Shown here piece after piece: positions 1 to 5,758 of a stretch of 6,093 nt of DNA. The stretch's first letter is position 1; every line of letters starts with the position of its first letter. The notes under the pieces were generated by a model that saw nothing but the letters and a program-made list of their open reading frames with translations, was not told where the DNA came from and searched no databases. This DNA comes from Armatimonadota bacterium (GTDB lineage: Bacteria > Armatimonadota > SYMT01): assembly GCA_020696885.1 (NCBI GenBank), contig JAJFMS010000242.1, positions 1 to 6,093 of the forward strand. Reading direction: 5' to 3'. The translations under genes and the position numbers were made by a program.

Positions 1-158
1 AACGAGTCGGGCCGCCCGTTTCGGTTGTTCCCGGGAGAGCGACCCGGTGCGCCGGTTACACCGGGAGACCGGCCGCGGAGCGTCCACAATCAGGTAGCAA
101 GGTGAGCGATCCCCTGCCGGGGGCTCGCGTTTGGCGGCAGGATAAGGAGGCACCCCGT
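1..158. other. Upstream non-coding region with a small hairpin
   Basis: I see no convincing gene in this stretch. It contains an inverted repeat, CCCGGTG at 43-49 and CACCGGG at 59-65, with a 9-nt loop. This could be the tail of a terminator for a gene to the left, but there is no T-run after it. A second weaker pairing, CCTGCC at 113-118 with GGCAGG at 136-141, lies just before the ribosome binding site of the next gene. I could not pick a convincing promoter here. Confidence 0.4.
144..150 (+). promoter_or_regulatory. Ribosome binding site of the AHSA1-domain gene
   Basis: AAGGAGG, a near-perfect Shine-Dalgarno sequence, lies 8 nt before the ATG at 159. It decides the start: an in-frame GTG at 102 would place this site inside the coding region and add 19 residues that do not look like the family. 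Confidence 0.85.
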
Positions 159-566
159 ATGAAGATCACCATCGAGACCACCGTAGCCGCGCCGGTTGAG
201 GAAGTCTGGCGTGCGTGGACTACCCCCGAAGAGATCAAGCAGTGGAATGCCGCGTCGGATGACTGGCATACGACCGCTTCCGAGGTGGACCTGCGGGACG
301 GCGGCGAGTTCTCGTCCCGCATGGAAGCGAAAGACGGCCGCAGGGGGTTCGACTTCGCCGGCACCTACACCCGGGTGGTGCCCTATGAGCTGATCGAGTT
401 CACTTTTGGGGATCGCGCGGCCGTGGTCGAGTTCATTCCTGGTGACGGGACCGTTAAAGTCCGCGAGACGTTCGATGCGGAGACCACGCACACCGTAGAA
501 CAGCAGCAGCAGGGTTGGCAGGCGATTCTGGACCGCTTCGCCCGCCACGTCGAGGCGCGTGCGTGA
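159..566 (+). CDS. SRPBCC / AHSA1-domain protein
   Basis: A 135-residue single-domain protein of the START-like SRPBCC superfamily, AHSA1 branch (activator of Hsp90 ATPase homologue 1-like, PF08327). The N-terminal pattern [19 protein letters not shown] is the usual first strand and helix. It is followed by the family-typical [11 protein letters not shown] segment (about residues 29-39), a [13 protein letters not shown] strand, FDFAGTY, and a C-terminal [14 protein letters not shown] helix. The length matches stand-alone bacterial members. These proteins form a helix-grip fold with a hydrophobic cavity. Most have no proven substrate, and the Hsp90 link of the family name comes from eukaryotic Aha1, so it should not be assumed here. 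A short Gln run (four CAG codons) precedes the last helix. The gene is separated from clpP by 151 nt containing a hairpin and a possible promoter, so it is probably its own transcription unit. No signal peptide or membrane segment is seen; the protein is predicted to be cytosolic. Confidence 0.9.
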   Translation: MKITIETTVAAPVEEVWRAWTTPEEIKQWNAASDDWHTTASEVDLRDGGEFSSRMEAKDGRRGFDFAGTYTRVVPYELIEFTFGDRAAVVEFIPGDGTVKVRETFDAETTHTVEQQQQGWQAILDRFARHVEARA

Positions 567-578
567 GGCAGCGGCGGG

Positions 579-618
579 CGGCACCGACCCCGGAGTGCTA
601 CTCCCGGAGCGGGTGCCG
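579..618 (+). terminator. GC-rich hairpin after the AHSA1-domain gene
   Basis: CGGCACC at 579-585 pairs with GGTGCCG at 612-618. Inside it GGAGT at 592-596 pairs with ACTCC at 600-604 around a 3-nt loop, with small bulges between the two helices. It starts 12 nt after the stop codon of the preceding gene and lies upstream of the candidate clpP promoter, which suits a transcription terminator. There is no T-run downstream, so intrinsic termination is uncertain. Confidence 0.4.
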
Positions 619-633
619 TACCACAATCCCGAC

Positions 634-662
634 TTTAGAAGGTTGACCCGCGACGGTAGAAT
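634..662 (+). promoter_or_regulatory. Candidate sigma-70-type promoter for clpP
   Basis: TAGAAT at 657-662 matches five of six positions of the TATAAT -10 box. TTTAGA at 634-639 matches four of six of the -35 box, with a 17-nt spacer. Transcription would start around 669, leaving a leader of roughly 50 nt before the clpP ATG. A TTGACC at 643-648 looks more like a -35 box but has no -10 at the right distance. No CtsR-type direct repeat or CIRCE inverted repeat is visible near it, so heat-shock control by those repressors is not supported. Confidence 0.4.
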
Positions 663-717
663 AGAGGCGGAGACATCAGCGAGTGGCGGGTGCGCCGCTT
701 GCGGGAGAAAGAACGCA

Positions 718-1410
718 ATGCATCGTCGGTATTGGAAGACCCTGGAAGAGGCCAACAACCATCCAGAGCTCTGGACGCCCCCGTCGAACTACCTGGTTCC
801 GACGGTCATCGAGCAGACACCGCGCGGCGAGCGGGGGATGGACATCTGGTCCCGGCTGCTGAAGAGCCGCATCATCTTCTTCAGCGGCGAAGTCCAGGAC
901 CACATGGCAGACCTGGTAATCGCGCAGCTCCTGTTCCTCGAATATGAGGATCCGGACGGCGACATCATGCTCTACGTCCATTCCCCGGGCGGCTCGGTAG
1001 ATGCCGGCCTGGCCGTGTATGACACGATGAACTTCATCAAGCCGGACGTTTCCACGATCTGCGTGGGGATGGCCGCCTCGATGGGAGCGCTCATCCTGAC
1101 GTCCGGCGCGAAGGGCAAGCGGTACGCGCTTCCCCACGCGCGCATCATGATCCACCAGGTGAGCGCGGGCGTGCCGTTCAGCCAGGGCACGGACGTGGAG
1201 ATCCGGGCGCGGGAGATCCTGCGCTACAAGGCTCTCCTGAACGAGATCCTGGCGCGCCACACCGGAAAGTCCGTAGAGGACGTGACGCGGGACACGGAGC
1301 GCGATTACTTCATGTCCACCGCACAGGCCAAGGAGTACGGCCTGATCGATCACGTGATGACCCGGCAGGAGCACGAGCAGCTCCGTCAGCAGGAGGAGTC
1401 CACACGCTGA
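718..1410 (+). CDS. clpP: ATP-dependent Clp protease proteolytic subunit ClpP
   Basis: A 230-residue serine peptidase of family S14, the degradation chamber that works with ClpX (encoded next) in the cytoplasm. The catalytic triad is readable: Ser121 in GMAASMGA, His146 in IMIHQ and Asp196 in RDTERDYF. The spacing agrees with E. coli Ser97/His122/Asp171 plus one extra residue between His and Asp. Other conserved blocks are [26 protein letters not shown] cut as residues 26-51, the oxyanion region [16 protein letters not shown], and EIRAREIL in the handle helix. The ATG at 718 is preceded by GGGAGA at 703-708. An in-frame GTG at 559 would overlap the previous gene and add non-homologous sequence, so I rejected it. 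Compared with the mature E. coli enzyme there are about 25 residues before LVP, so a longer propeptide than the usual 14 is likely if it is cleaved. The segment after the catalytic His ([15 protein letters not shown]) is unusual. Confidence 0.97.
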   Translation: MHRRYWKTLEEANNHPELWTPPSNYLVPTVIEQTPRGERGMDIWSRLLKSRIIFFSGEVQDHMADLVIAQLLFLEYEDPDGDIMLYVHSPGGSVDAGLAVYDTMNFIKPDVSTICVGMAASMGALILTSGAKGKRYALPHARIMIHQVSAGVPFSQGTDVEIRAREILRYKALLNEILARHTGKSVEDVTRDTERDYFMSTAQAKEYGLIDHVMTRQEHEQLRQQEESTR

Positions 1411-1459
1411 GTGCGGAAAGGCGGGCCGACGGACCGTTCCTGCCGAAGATGATTCGTAC

Positions 1460-1505
1460 GTGCGCCTCCCGACCCGAAGCAGAGCCCGAGGAGCGGGAGG
1501 CGCGC
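1460..1505 (+). repeat. Inverted repeat / stem-loop in the clpP-clpX gap
   Basis: GCGCCTCCCG at 1462-1471 and CGGGAGGCGC at 1494-1503 are perfect 10-bp reverse complements separated by 22 nt. The stem can extend by one G-U and one G-C pair to 1460/1505. It lies 49 nt after the clpP stop. With no T-run downstream it is not a classical intrinsic terminator. It could protect the 3' end of clpP mRNA or set the clpP:clpX expression ratio. Confidence 0.55.
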
Positions 1506-1530
1506 CTGCGACCAGCAAGGGCTGGCAGGC
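1504..1530 (+). repeat. Second stem-loop abutting the first
   Basis: GCCTG at 1504-1508 pairs with CAGGC at 1526-1530, and CCAGC at 1512-1516 pairs with GCTGG at 1521-1525. The loop is AAGG, with a 3-nt bulge (CGA, 1509-1511) on the 5' side. It shares its first two bases with the closing pairs of the preceding stem-loop, so the two are either stacked or mutually exclusive at that junction. No U-tract follows. Confidence 0.5.
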
Positions 1531-1640
1531 AGATCGCATCATCTACATTGTCTCGTCCGTGGATCATCAGCGGGCCGGGGCGACGCTCCTGAAGGCCTTC
1601 CAGGCGCTTCGGCAGCCCGCCCCACCGGCACGGAATGTCT

Positions 1641-1667
1641 TTCCGGCGCGCAGCATGTGCGCCGGAA
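1641..1667 (+). repeat. Perfect hairpin in the clpX leader next to the ribosome binding site
   Basis: TTCCGGCGC at 1641-1649 and GCGCCGGAA at 1659-1667 are exact reverse complements. The stem extends through a G-U pair (1650/1658), C-G and A-T to a 3-nt loop at 1653-1655, giving about 12 bp. It ends 3 nt before the GGAG at 1671-1674 that probably serves as ribosome binding site for the GTG start at 1686. If the alternative ATG at 1635 were used, the hairpin would lie inside the coding region. Confidence 0.55.
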
Positions 1668-1685
1668 CCCGGAGTTATCAAGAGC

Positions 1686-3056
1686 GTGCCTAAGAACAAC
1701 GTCGATCGGCAAGAAGCGCGGCGGTGCGTCCTGTGCGGGAAGGGCCGGGAGCAGGTCTCCAAGCTGGTCCTGGGGCTGCACGGCGGGGTGTGCGTGGACT
1801 GCGTGGAGCTGAGCAACGAGATCGTCCAGGACGGCTGCGTGCTGTGCGGCAAGACCCGGGAGGTGGAGAAGCTCATCCTGGGGATGCACGGCGGCATCTG
1901 CGTGGAGTGTCTGGACCTCTGCAACGACGTGATCCAGGGCGACGCGTTTCCCACGCGCTACGAGTCGTTCGGGGATGCCCTCCCGAAGCCGAAAGACATC
2001 CACAAGGTGCTGGCGCAGTACGTGGTGGGCCAGGAGCGCGCCAAGCGAGCGCTGGCCGTGGCGGTCTACAACCACTTCAAGCGCGTGCACCTGACCCAGA
2101 CGGACGTGGAGCTCCAGAAGAGCAACATTATGCTCATCGGGCCCACCGGCTGCGGTAAGACCCTCCTCGCCCAGACCCTCGCCCGCATCCTCAACGTGCC
2201 GTTCACCATCGTGGACGCCACCGCGCTCACCGAGGCGGGCTACGTGGGGGAAGACGTGGAGAACATCCTCCTGCGCTTGATCCAGGCGGCGGAGGGGAAC
2301 AATATTCAGCAGGCGATCCAGAACGCGCAGCGCGGGATCATCTACATCGACGAGATCGACAAGATCGCGCGGAAGTCCGAGAACCCGTCCATTACGCGAG
2401 ATGTCTCCGGGGAAGGCGTGCAGCAGGCGCTGCTGAAGATCCTGGAGGGCACGGTGGCCAACGTCCCGCCGCAGGGCGGACGGAAGCACCCGCAGCAGGA
2501 GTACGTGCAGATCGACACCAGCAACATCCTGTTCATCTGCGGGGGCGCGTTCGACGGCCTGCAGCCGATCATCGAGGCCCGGCTTCGCCGGCGTACGATC
2601 GGCTTCCGGGATGCCGGTGAGGGTGCTGCGCAGTCTGAGAGCCTCATGGCGCAGGTGCTACCGGACGACCTGATCAAGTTCGGACTGATCCCCGAGTTCA
2701 TCGGGCGGTTGCCGGTGATGGCCACGCTGGACCCGCTGACCAAGGAAGATCTGATCCACGTGTTGATGGAGCCGAAGAACTCGCTGGTGAAGCAATACCA
2801 GCGGCTCTTCTCCCTGGACGGAAACGTAGACCTCGTGTTCACGCCGGACGCCCTGGACGCCATCGCCACCGAGGCGATCAAGCGCGGCACCGGCGCCCGG
2901 GCGCTCCGCTCCATCATCGAAGAAGTGATGCAGGACATGATGTTCGAAGTCCCCTCCCGCCGGGACGTGCGGCGGGTGGTGGTGAACGCGGACACCATCG
3001 TGCACAAAGCACAGCCGGTCATCGAGACCATAAACCAGCTCAGGAACGCCAGTTAG
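1686..3056 (+). CDS. clpX: ATP-dependent Clp protease ATP-binding subunit ClpX, with two tandem zinc-binding domains
   Basis: A 456-residue AAA+ unfoldase that recognises tagged or adaptor-bound proteins, unfolds them and threads them into ClpP. Two C4 zinc-binding domains come first: Cys14, 17, 36, 39 and Cys51, 54, 72, 75. The ATPase follows: Walker A GPTGCGKT at 152-159 (Lys158), pore loop GYVG with Tyr186, Walker B IIYIDEID at 218-225 (Asp222, Glu223), RKH loop at 266-268, ClpP-docking IGF at 305-307, and sensor-2 Arg405 in GTGARALR. All are intact, so an active enzyme is expected. Most ClpX proteins have one zinc domain and about 420 residues; the extra domain accounts for the additional length. 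There is also a five-residue insertion just before Walker B relative to E. coli and B. subtilis. Start choice is uncertain: GTG at 1686 has a GGAG 11 nt upstream and begins MPKNN, close to typical ClpX starts. ATG at 1635 is in frame, lacks a spaced ribosome binding site and would add 17 residues. The clpP stop is 275 nt upstream; the two are probably co-transcribed, but this is not certain. Confidence 0.96.
   Translation: MPKNNVDRQEARRCVLCGKGREQVSKLVLGLHGGVCVDCVELSNEIVQDGCVLCGKTREVEKLILGMHGGICVECLDLCNDVIQGDAFPTRYESFGDALPKPKDIHKVLAQYVVGQERAKRALAVAVYNHFKRVHLTQTDVELQKSNIMLIGPTGCGKTLLAQTLARILNVPFTIVDATALTEAGYVGEDVENILLRLIQAAEGNNIQQAIQNAQRGIIYIDEIDKIARKSENPSITRDVSGEGVQQALLKILEGTVANVPPQGGRKHPQQEYVQIDTSNILFICGGAFDGLQPIIEARLRRRTIGFRDAGEGAAQSESLMAQVLPDDLIKFGLIPEFIGRLPVMATLDPLTKEDLIHVLMEPKNSLVKQYQRLFSLDGNVDLVFTPDALDAIATEAIKRGTGARALRSIIEEVMQDMMFEVPSRRDVRRVVVNADTIVHKAQPVIETINQLRNAS
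1725..1943 (+). repeat. Tandem duplication encoding the two ClpX zinc-binding domains
   Basis: Copy 1 spans 1725-1832 and copy 2 spans 1836-1943, separated by a single Gly codon. By hand alignment 22 of 35 residues and about 80 of 105 bases match, with many silent differences. Both copies begin CVLCGK and contain an HGG tripeptide before the second Cys pair. Copy 1 has 18 residues between the Cys pairs, as in E. coli ClpX; copy 2 has 17. Copy 2 keeps the canonical LCND segment after the last Cys, while copy 1 has LSNE. Confidence 0.92.
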
Positions 3057-3061
3057 AGCAA

Positions 3062-3095
3062 GGGCGTTCAGGTGTTCGGGTGTTCAGGTGTTGGG
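3062..3095 (+). repeat. Left terminal inverted repeat (octamer array)
   Basis: After GGGC come units GTTCAGGT, GTTCGGGT and GTTCAGGT, then a shortened GTTGGG. This arm matches the reverse complement of the right arm at 32 of 35 aligned positions, with two A/G differences and one missing C. Confidence 0.9.
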
Positions 3096-3138
3096 AGAGC
3101 GGTGGGGTGCTGGTGGACGACTAGAGCGCGGGAACCAC

Positions 3139-3197
3139 GAAGTGTTCCGGCGAACCTACCTAATGTGAGCGAGAGGTAGGCGTTCGTAGCGCACTTC
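3139..3197 (+). repeat. Long imperfect hairpin in the core of the element
   Basis: GAAGTG at 3139-3144 pairs with CACTTC at 3192-3197. After an internal loop CGAA at 3151-3154 pairs with TTCG at 3183-3186, and CCTACCT at 3155-3161 pairs with AGGTAGG at 3174-3180, leaving a 12-nt loop. A separate pairing, AACGTCT at 3211-3217 with AGACGTT at 3267-3273, closes the right half of the core. Together with the terminal repeats this gives a branched fold on paper. Confidence 0.55.
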
Positions 3198-3278
3198 TCC
3201 GCCGGGGCGGAACGTCTCTGACTGGTGTCGTTTGCCCCGTCTCCGATCTCGAACTGCGATAACGTAAGACGTTGCCAT

Positions 3279-3313
3279 CCCGAACACCTGAACACCTGAA
3301 CACCCGAACGCCC
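3279..3313 (-). repeat. Right terminal inverted repeat (octamer array)
   Basis: Read on the minus strand: GGGC followed by GTTCGGGT, GTTCAGGT, GTTCAGGT and a final GTTCGGG. It is the inverted partner of 3062-3095. It lies 25 nt upstream of the lon start, so in a transcript running from clpX to lon it could base-pair with the left arm. Confidence 0.9.
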
Positions 3314-3327
3314 CGTTCCGTTGCTCC

Positions 3328-3333
3328 GGAGAG
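3328..3333 (+). promoter_or_regulatory. Ribosome binding site of lon
   Basis: GGAGAG lies 5 nt before the TTG at 3339. It favours this TTG over the in-frame TTG at 3321, which would place this site inside the gene and has no purine-rich stretch in front of it. Confidence 0.6.
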
Positions 3334-3338
3334 ATCCT

Positions 3339-5744
3339 TTGTCCGAACTGAACGACGACAGCTTCCTATCTCAAGAGACGACGATCCCTGAGATCCTGCC
3401 CCTCTTGCCGATCCGGGAGCCGGTCTACTTCCCGCATAACATCTTTCCCCTCTTCGTCGGGCGGGACAAATCGCTGCGAGCCCTCGAGGAGGCGCGGGCC
3501 CAGGACCGCTACATCCTGCTGGTGGCCCAGAAGCAGATGGCGGTGGACGACCCGACTCCGGACGACATCTACGAGGTGGGCACCGTAGCGGAAGTGATGC
3601 AGGTGCTGAACCTGCCGGACGGCACCGTGCGCGTGATGCTGGAAGGCCAGGCGCGGGTCCGGATCAAGGAGTACCTCCAGGTCGAGCCGTTCTTCCGGGT
3701 GCAGGCGGAAGTGCTGCAGGAAGTGGAAGAGCGCACGGCGGAAGTCGAAGCGCTGATGCGCAGCGTGATCGCCCTCTTCCAGCAGGTGGTGGAGCTCGGC
3801 AAGGAGATCCCGCCGGAAGCGCTGGTCCAGGTGGTCAACATCGACGAGCCCGGCCGCCTCGCGGACACGATCATCCCCTACCTGCACCTGCGCCCCAAGG
3901 TCCAGCGCCTGCAGGAACTCCTCGAGACCACCTCCGTCCGGGACCGCCTGGAGAAGCTGAACCTCATCCTGAAGAAGGAGATCGAGGTTCTGGAGATCCA
4001 GCGGAACATCCGGAACAAGGTCGAGAAGGAGATGGGCGACACGCAGCGGGAGTTCATCCTCCGCGAGCAGCTCAAGGCGATCCAGCAGGAGCTGGGCGAG
4101 CGCGACGAGCGCGGCTCCGAGATCGACGAGTACCGCGAGAAGATCGCCAAGGCGAAGATGCCCACCGAGGTGGAGGAGCGCGCCAACAAGGAGCTGGACC
4201 GGTTGGAGAAGATGCCGTTCCAGGCGCCGGAAGGCGTGGTGGTGCGCACTTACCTGGACTGGCTGACCGCGCTGCCGTGGTCCGAAGCCTCCGAAGAGAC
4301 CCTGGACATCCGCACGGCCGAGGAAACGCTGGACGCGGATCACTACGGCCTGGCCAAGGTGAAGGAGCGGATCCTGGAGTTCCTGGCGGTGCGCAAGCTC
4401 GCCAAGGAGATGCGCGGGCCGATCCTCTGCTTCGCGGGACCTCCCGGAGTCGGCAAGACCTCGATCGGCAAGAGTATCGCCAAGGCGCTTGGCCGCAAGT
4501 TCATCCGTATCTCCCTGGGCGGCGTGCGGGACGAGGCGGAGATCCGCGGCCACCGGCGCACCTACATCGGCGCGCTCCCCGGCCGCATCGTGCAGGGCCT
4601 GAAGACCACCGGCACCAACAACCCGGTCTTCATGCTGGACGAGATCGACAAGCTCGGGATGGACTTCCGCGGCGACCCCTCCTCCGCCTTGCTGGAAGCG
4701 CTGGATCCGGAGCAGAACAACGCCTTCAGCGACCATTACCTGGAGGTGCCGATCGATCTCTCCAACGTGATGTTCATCACCACGGCGAACCTCCTCGACC
4801 CGATTCCGCCGGCCCTCAAGGACCGCATGGAAGTGATCGGGTTCCCGGGCTACATCGAGGACGAGAAGCTGGCCATCGCCAAGGGCTTCCTGGTCCCCAA
4901 GCAGCTCAAGGAGAACGGCATCACCGACGAGCACCTGTCGTTCTCGGACGACGCGCTGCTGCTGGTGATCCGCGAGTACACCCGCGAGGCCGGCGTCCGC
5001 AACCTGGAGCGCGAGATCGCCACGGTCTGCCGCAAGGTGGCCAAGGACGTGGCCAGCGACATCACGGACAAGATCACCGTGGACCGGGACGACGTGAAGA
5101 AGTTCCTGGGCCCGCGCCGCTTCCACTTCGGTCGCGGCGAAGAGCGCGATGAGATCGGCGCCGCCACCGGCCTGGTCTACACGGAGTTCGGTGGAGACGT
5201 CGTCTCCATCGAGGCGGCGCTCATGAAGTACCACGAGCTGAAGATCACGCTCACCGGGCAGCTCGGCGACGTGATGAAGGAAAGCGCGATGGCGGCCGTG
5301 TCGTACGTCCGCAGCCGTGCCCGCGCGCTCGACTTCGACGACGACTTCTTCGACCATATGGAGATCCACGTCCACGTGCCGGCCGGCGCCGTGCCGAAGG
5401 ACGGCCCCAGCGCGGGGATCACCCTGGCCACCGCCCTGGCTAGCGCCGTGACCAAGCGCCCGATCCGCAAGGACGTGGCGATGACCGGCGAGATCACCCT
5501 TCGCGGCCGCGTGCTGCCGGTGGGCGGGGTGAAGGAGAAGGTCCTGGCCGCGCATCGCGCGGGGATGAAGACCGTGATCCTGCCCAAGGAGAACGAGCGC
5601 GACATCGAGGAGATCCCGCAGAACGTGCGCGACGACCTCCAGTTCCACCTGGTGGACCACATGGACCAGGTAATCGGCCTGGCCCTGCTGGAAGGCCCCC
5701 GTCCCAGCCCCGCCTACGCGGCGGCCAGCGGAGCCCCCGCCTAA
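3339..5744 (+). CDS. lon: ATP-dependent protease Lon (LonA type)
   Basis: An 801-residue soluble LonA protease, a hexameric AAA+ serine peptidase that degrades misfolded and regulatory proteins in the cytoplasm. The order is standard: an N-terminal substrate-binding domain beginning [18 protein letters not shown] at residue 20, a charged coiled-coil-rich linker about 202-280, AAA+ module, then the S16 protease. Walker A GPPGVGKT is at 367-374 (Lys373), Walker B VFMLDEID at 430-437, arginine finger Arg496 in DRMEVI and sensor-2 Arg554 in GVRNLE. The catalytic dyad is Ser691 in DGPSAG and Lys734 in GGVKEK, 43 residues apart as in E. coli (Ser679/Lys722). There are no membrane segments, so it is not LonB. 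The chain ends in a short Pro/Ala-rich tail. The TTG start is chosen from the ribosome binding site; TTG at 3321 would add six residues. The gene is intact. The palindromic element upstream may separate its expression from clpPX or carry its promoter: an extended -10-like TGCGATAAC at 3255-3263 is present but has no good -35. Confidence 0.97.
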   Translation: MSELNDDSFLSQETTIPEILPLLPIREPVYFPHNIFPLFVGRDKSLRALEEARAQDRYILLVAQKQMAVDDPTPDDIYEVGTVAEVMQVLNLPDGTVRVMLEGQARVRIKEYLQVEPFFRVQAEVLQEVEERTAEVEALMRSVIALFQQVVELGKEIPPEALVQVVNIDEPGRLADTIIPYLHLRPKVQRLQELLETTSVRDRLEKLNLILKKEIEVLEIQRNIRNKVEKEMGDTQREFILREQLKAIQQELGERDERGSEIDEYREKIAKAKMPTEVEERANKELDRLEKMPFQAPEGVVVRTYLDWLTALPWSEASEETLDIRTAEETLDADHYGLAKVKERILEFLAVRKLAKEMRGPILCFAGPPGVGKTSIGKSIAKALGRKFIRISLGGVRDEAEIRGHRRTYIGALPGRIVQGLKTTGTNNPVFMLDEIDKLGMDFRGDPSSALLEALDPEQNNAFSDHYLEVPIDLSNVMFITTANLLDPIPPALKDRMEVIGFPGYIEDEKLAIAKGFLVPKQLKENGITDEHLSFSDDALLLVIREYTREAGVRNLEREIATVCRKVAKDVASDITDKITVDRDDVKKFLGPRRFHFGRGEERDEIGAATGLVYTEFGGDVVSIEAALMKYHELKITLTGQLGDVMKESAMAAVSYVRSRARALDFDDDFFDHMEIHVHVPAGAVPKDGPSAGITLATALASAVTKRPIRKDVAMTGEITLRGRVLPVGGVKEKVLAAHRAGMKTVILPKENERDIEEIPQNVRDDLQFHLVDHMDQVIGLALLEGPRPSPAYAAASGAPA

Positions 5745-5758
5745 CGAGGGCGCTTATC

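Larger units (their letters stand above)
3062..3313. mobile_element. MITE-like or structured element with terminal inverted repeats between clpX and lon
   Basis: A 252-bp unit bounded by inverted repeats at 3062-3095 and 3279-3313, with a 183-bp core. It begins 5 nt after the clpX stop and ends 25 nt before the lon start, so it fills nearly the whole gap. It carries no convincing coding sequence: a 75-codon minus-strand frame across it resembles no family I know. The core can form further stems. No target-site duplication is evident in the flanks (gagcaa on the left, cgttcc on the right). This could be a non-autonomous mobile repeat, a dispersed palindromic repeat family, or a structured RNA. 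The sequence shows the architecture; mobility is inference. Confidence 0.6.

Noticed and set aside
500..514. CAG trinucleotide repeat encoding four Gln
   Set aside because: Only four units in a helix that commonly contains Gln in this family; nothing suggests instability or function.
641..662. TTGACC at 643-648 as -35 box with TAGAAT as -10
   Set aside because: The spacer would be only 8 nt. The pairing TTTAGA/TAGAAT with 17 nt is the better reading.
559..717. In-frame upstream extension of clpP from a GTG at 559
   Set aside because: It would overlap the end of the previous gene, cross a hairpin and the likely promoter, and add 53 residues unlike any ClpP. The ATG at 718 has its own ribosome binding site.
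600..717. CtsR or CIRCE heat-shock operator ahead of clpP
   Set aside because: No GGTCAAA-type direct repeat and no CIRCE inverted repeat can be found by reading both strands.
1460..1693. A 77-codon + strand frame between clpP and clpX
   Set aside because: It lies over the stem-loops, overlaps the clpX start, has no ribosome binding site and resembles no family.
3068..3295. A 75-codon minus-strand frame inside the inverted-repeat element
   Set aside because: It runs through the octamer repeats, has no recognised domain and no clear ribosome binding site, so I do not call it a gene.
3062..3313. A CRISPR array in the octamer-repeat region
   Set aside because: The units are 8 bp and directly adjacent, with no unique spacers between them, and the two arrays are inverted to each other.
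3366..5660. A 764-codon open frame antisense to lon
   Set aside because: It is a shadow of high-GC codon use in lon. Its composition is rich in Leu, Val, His and Asp and it contains no known domain.
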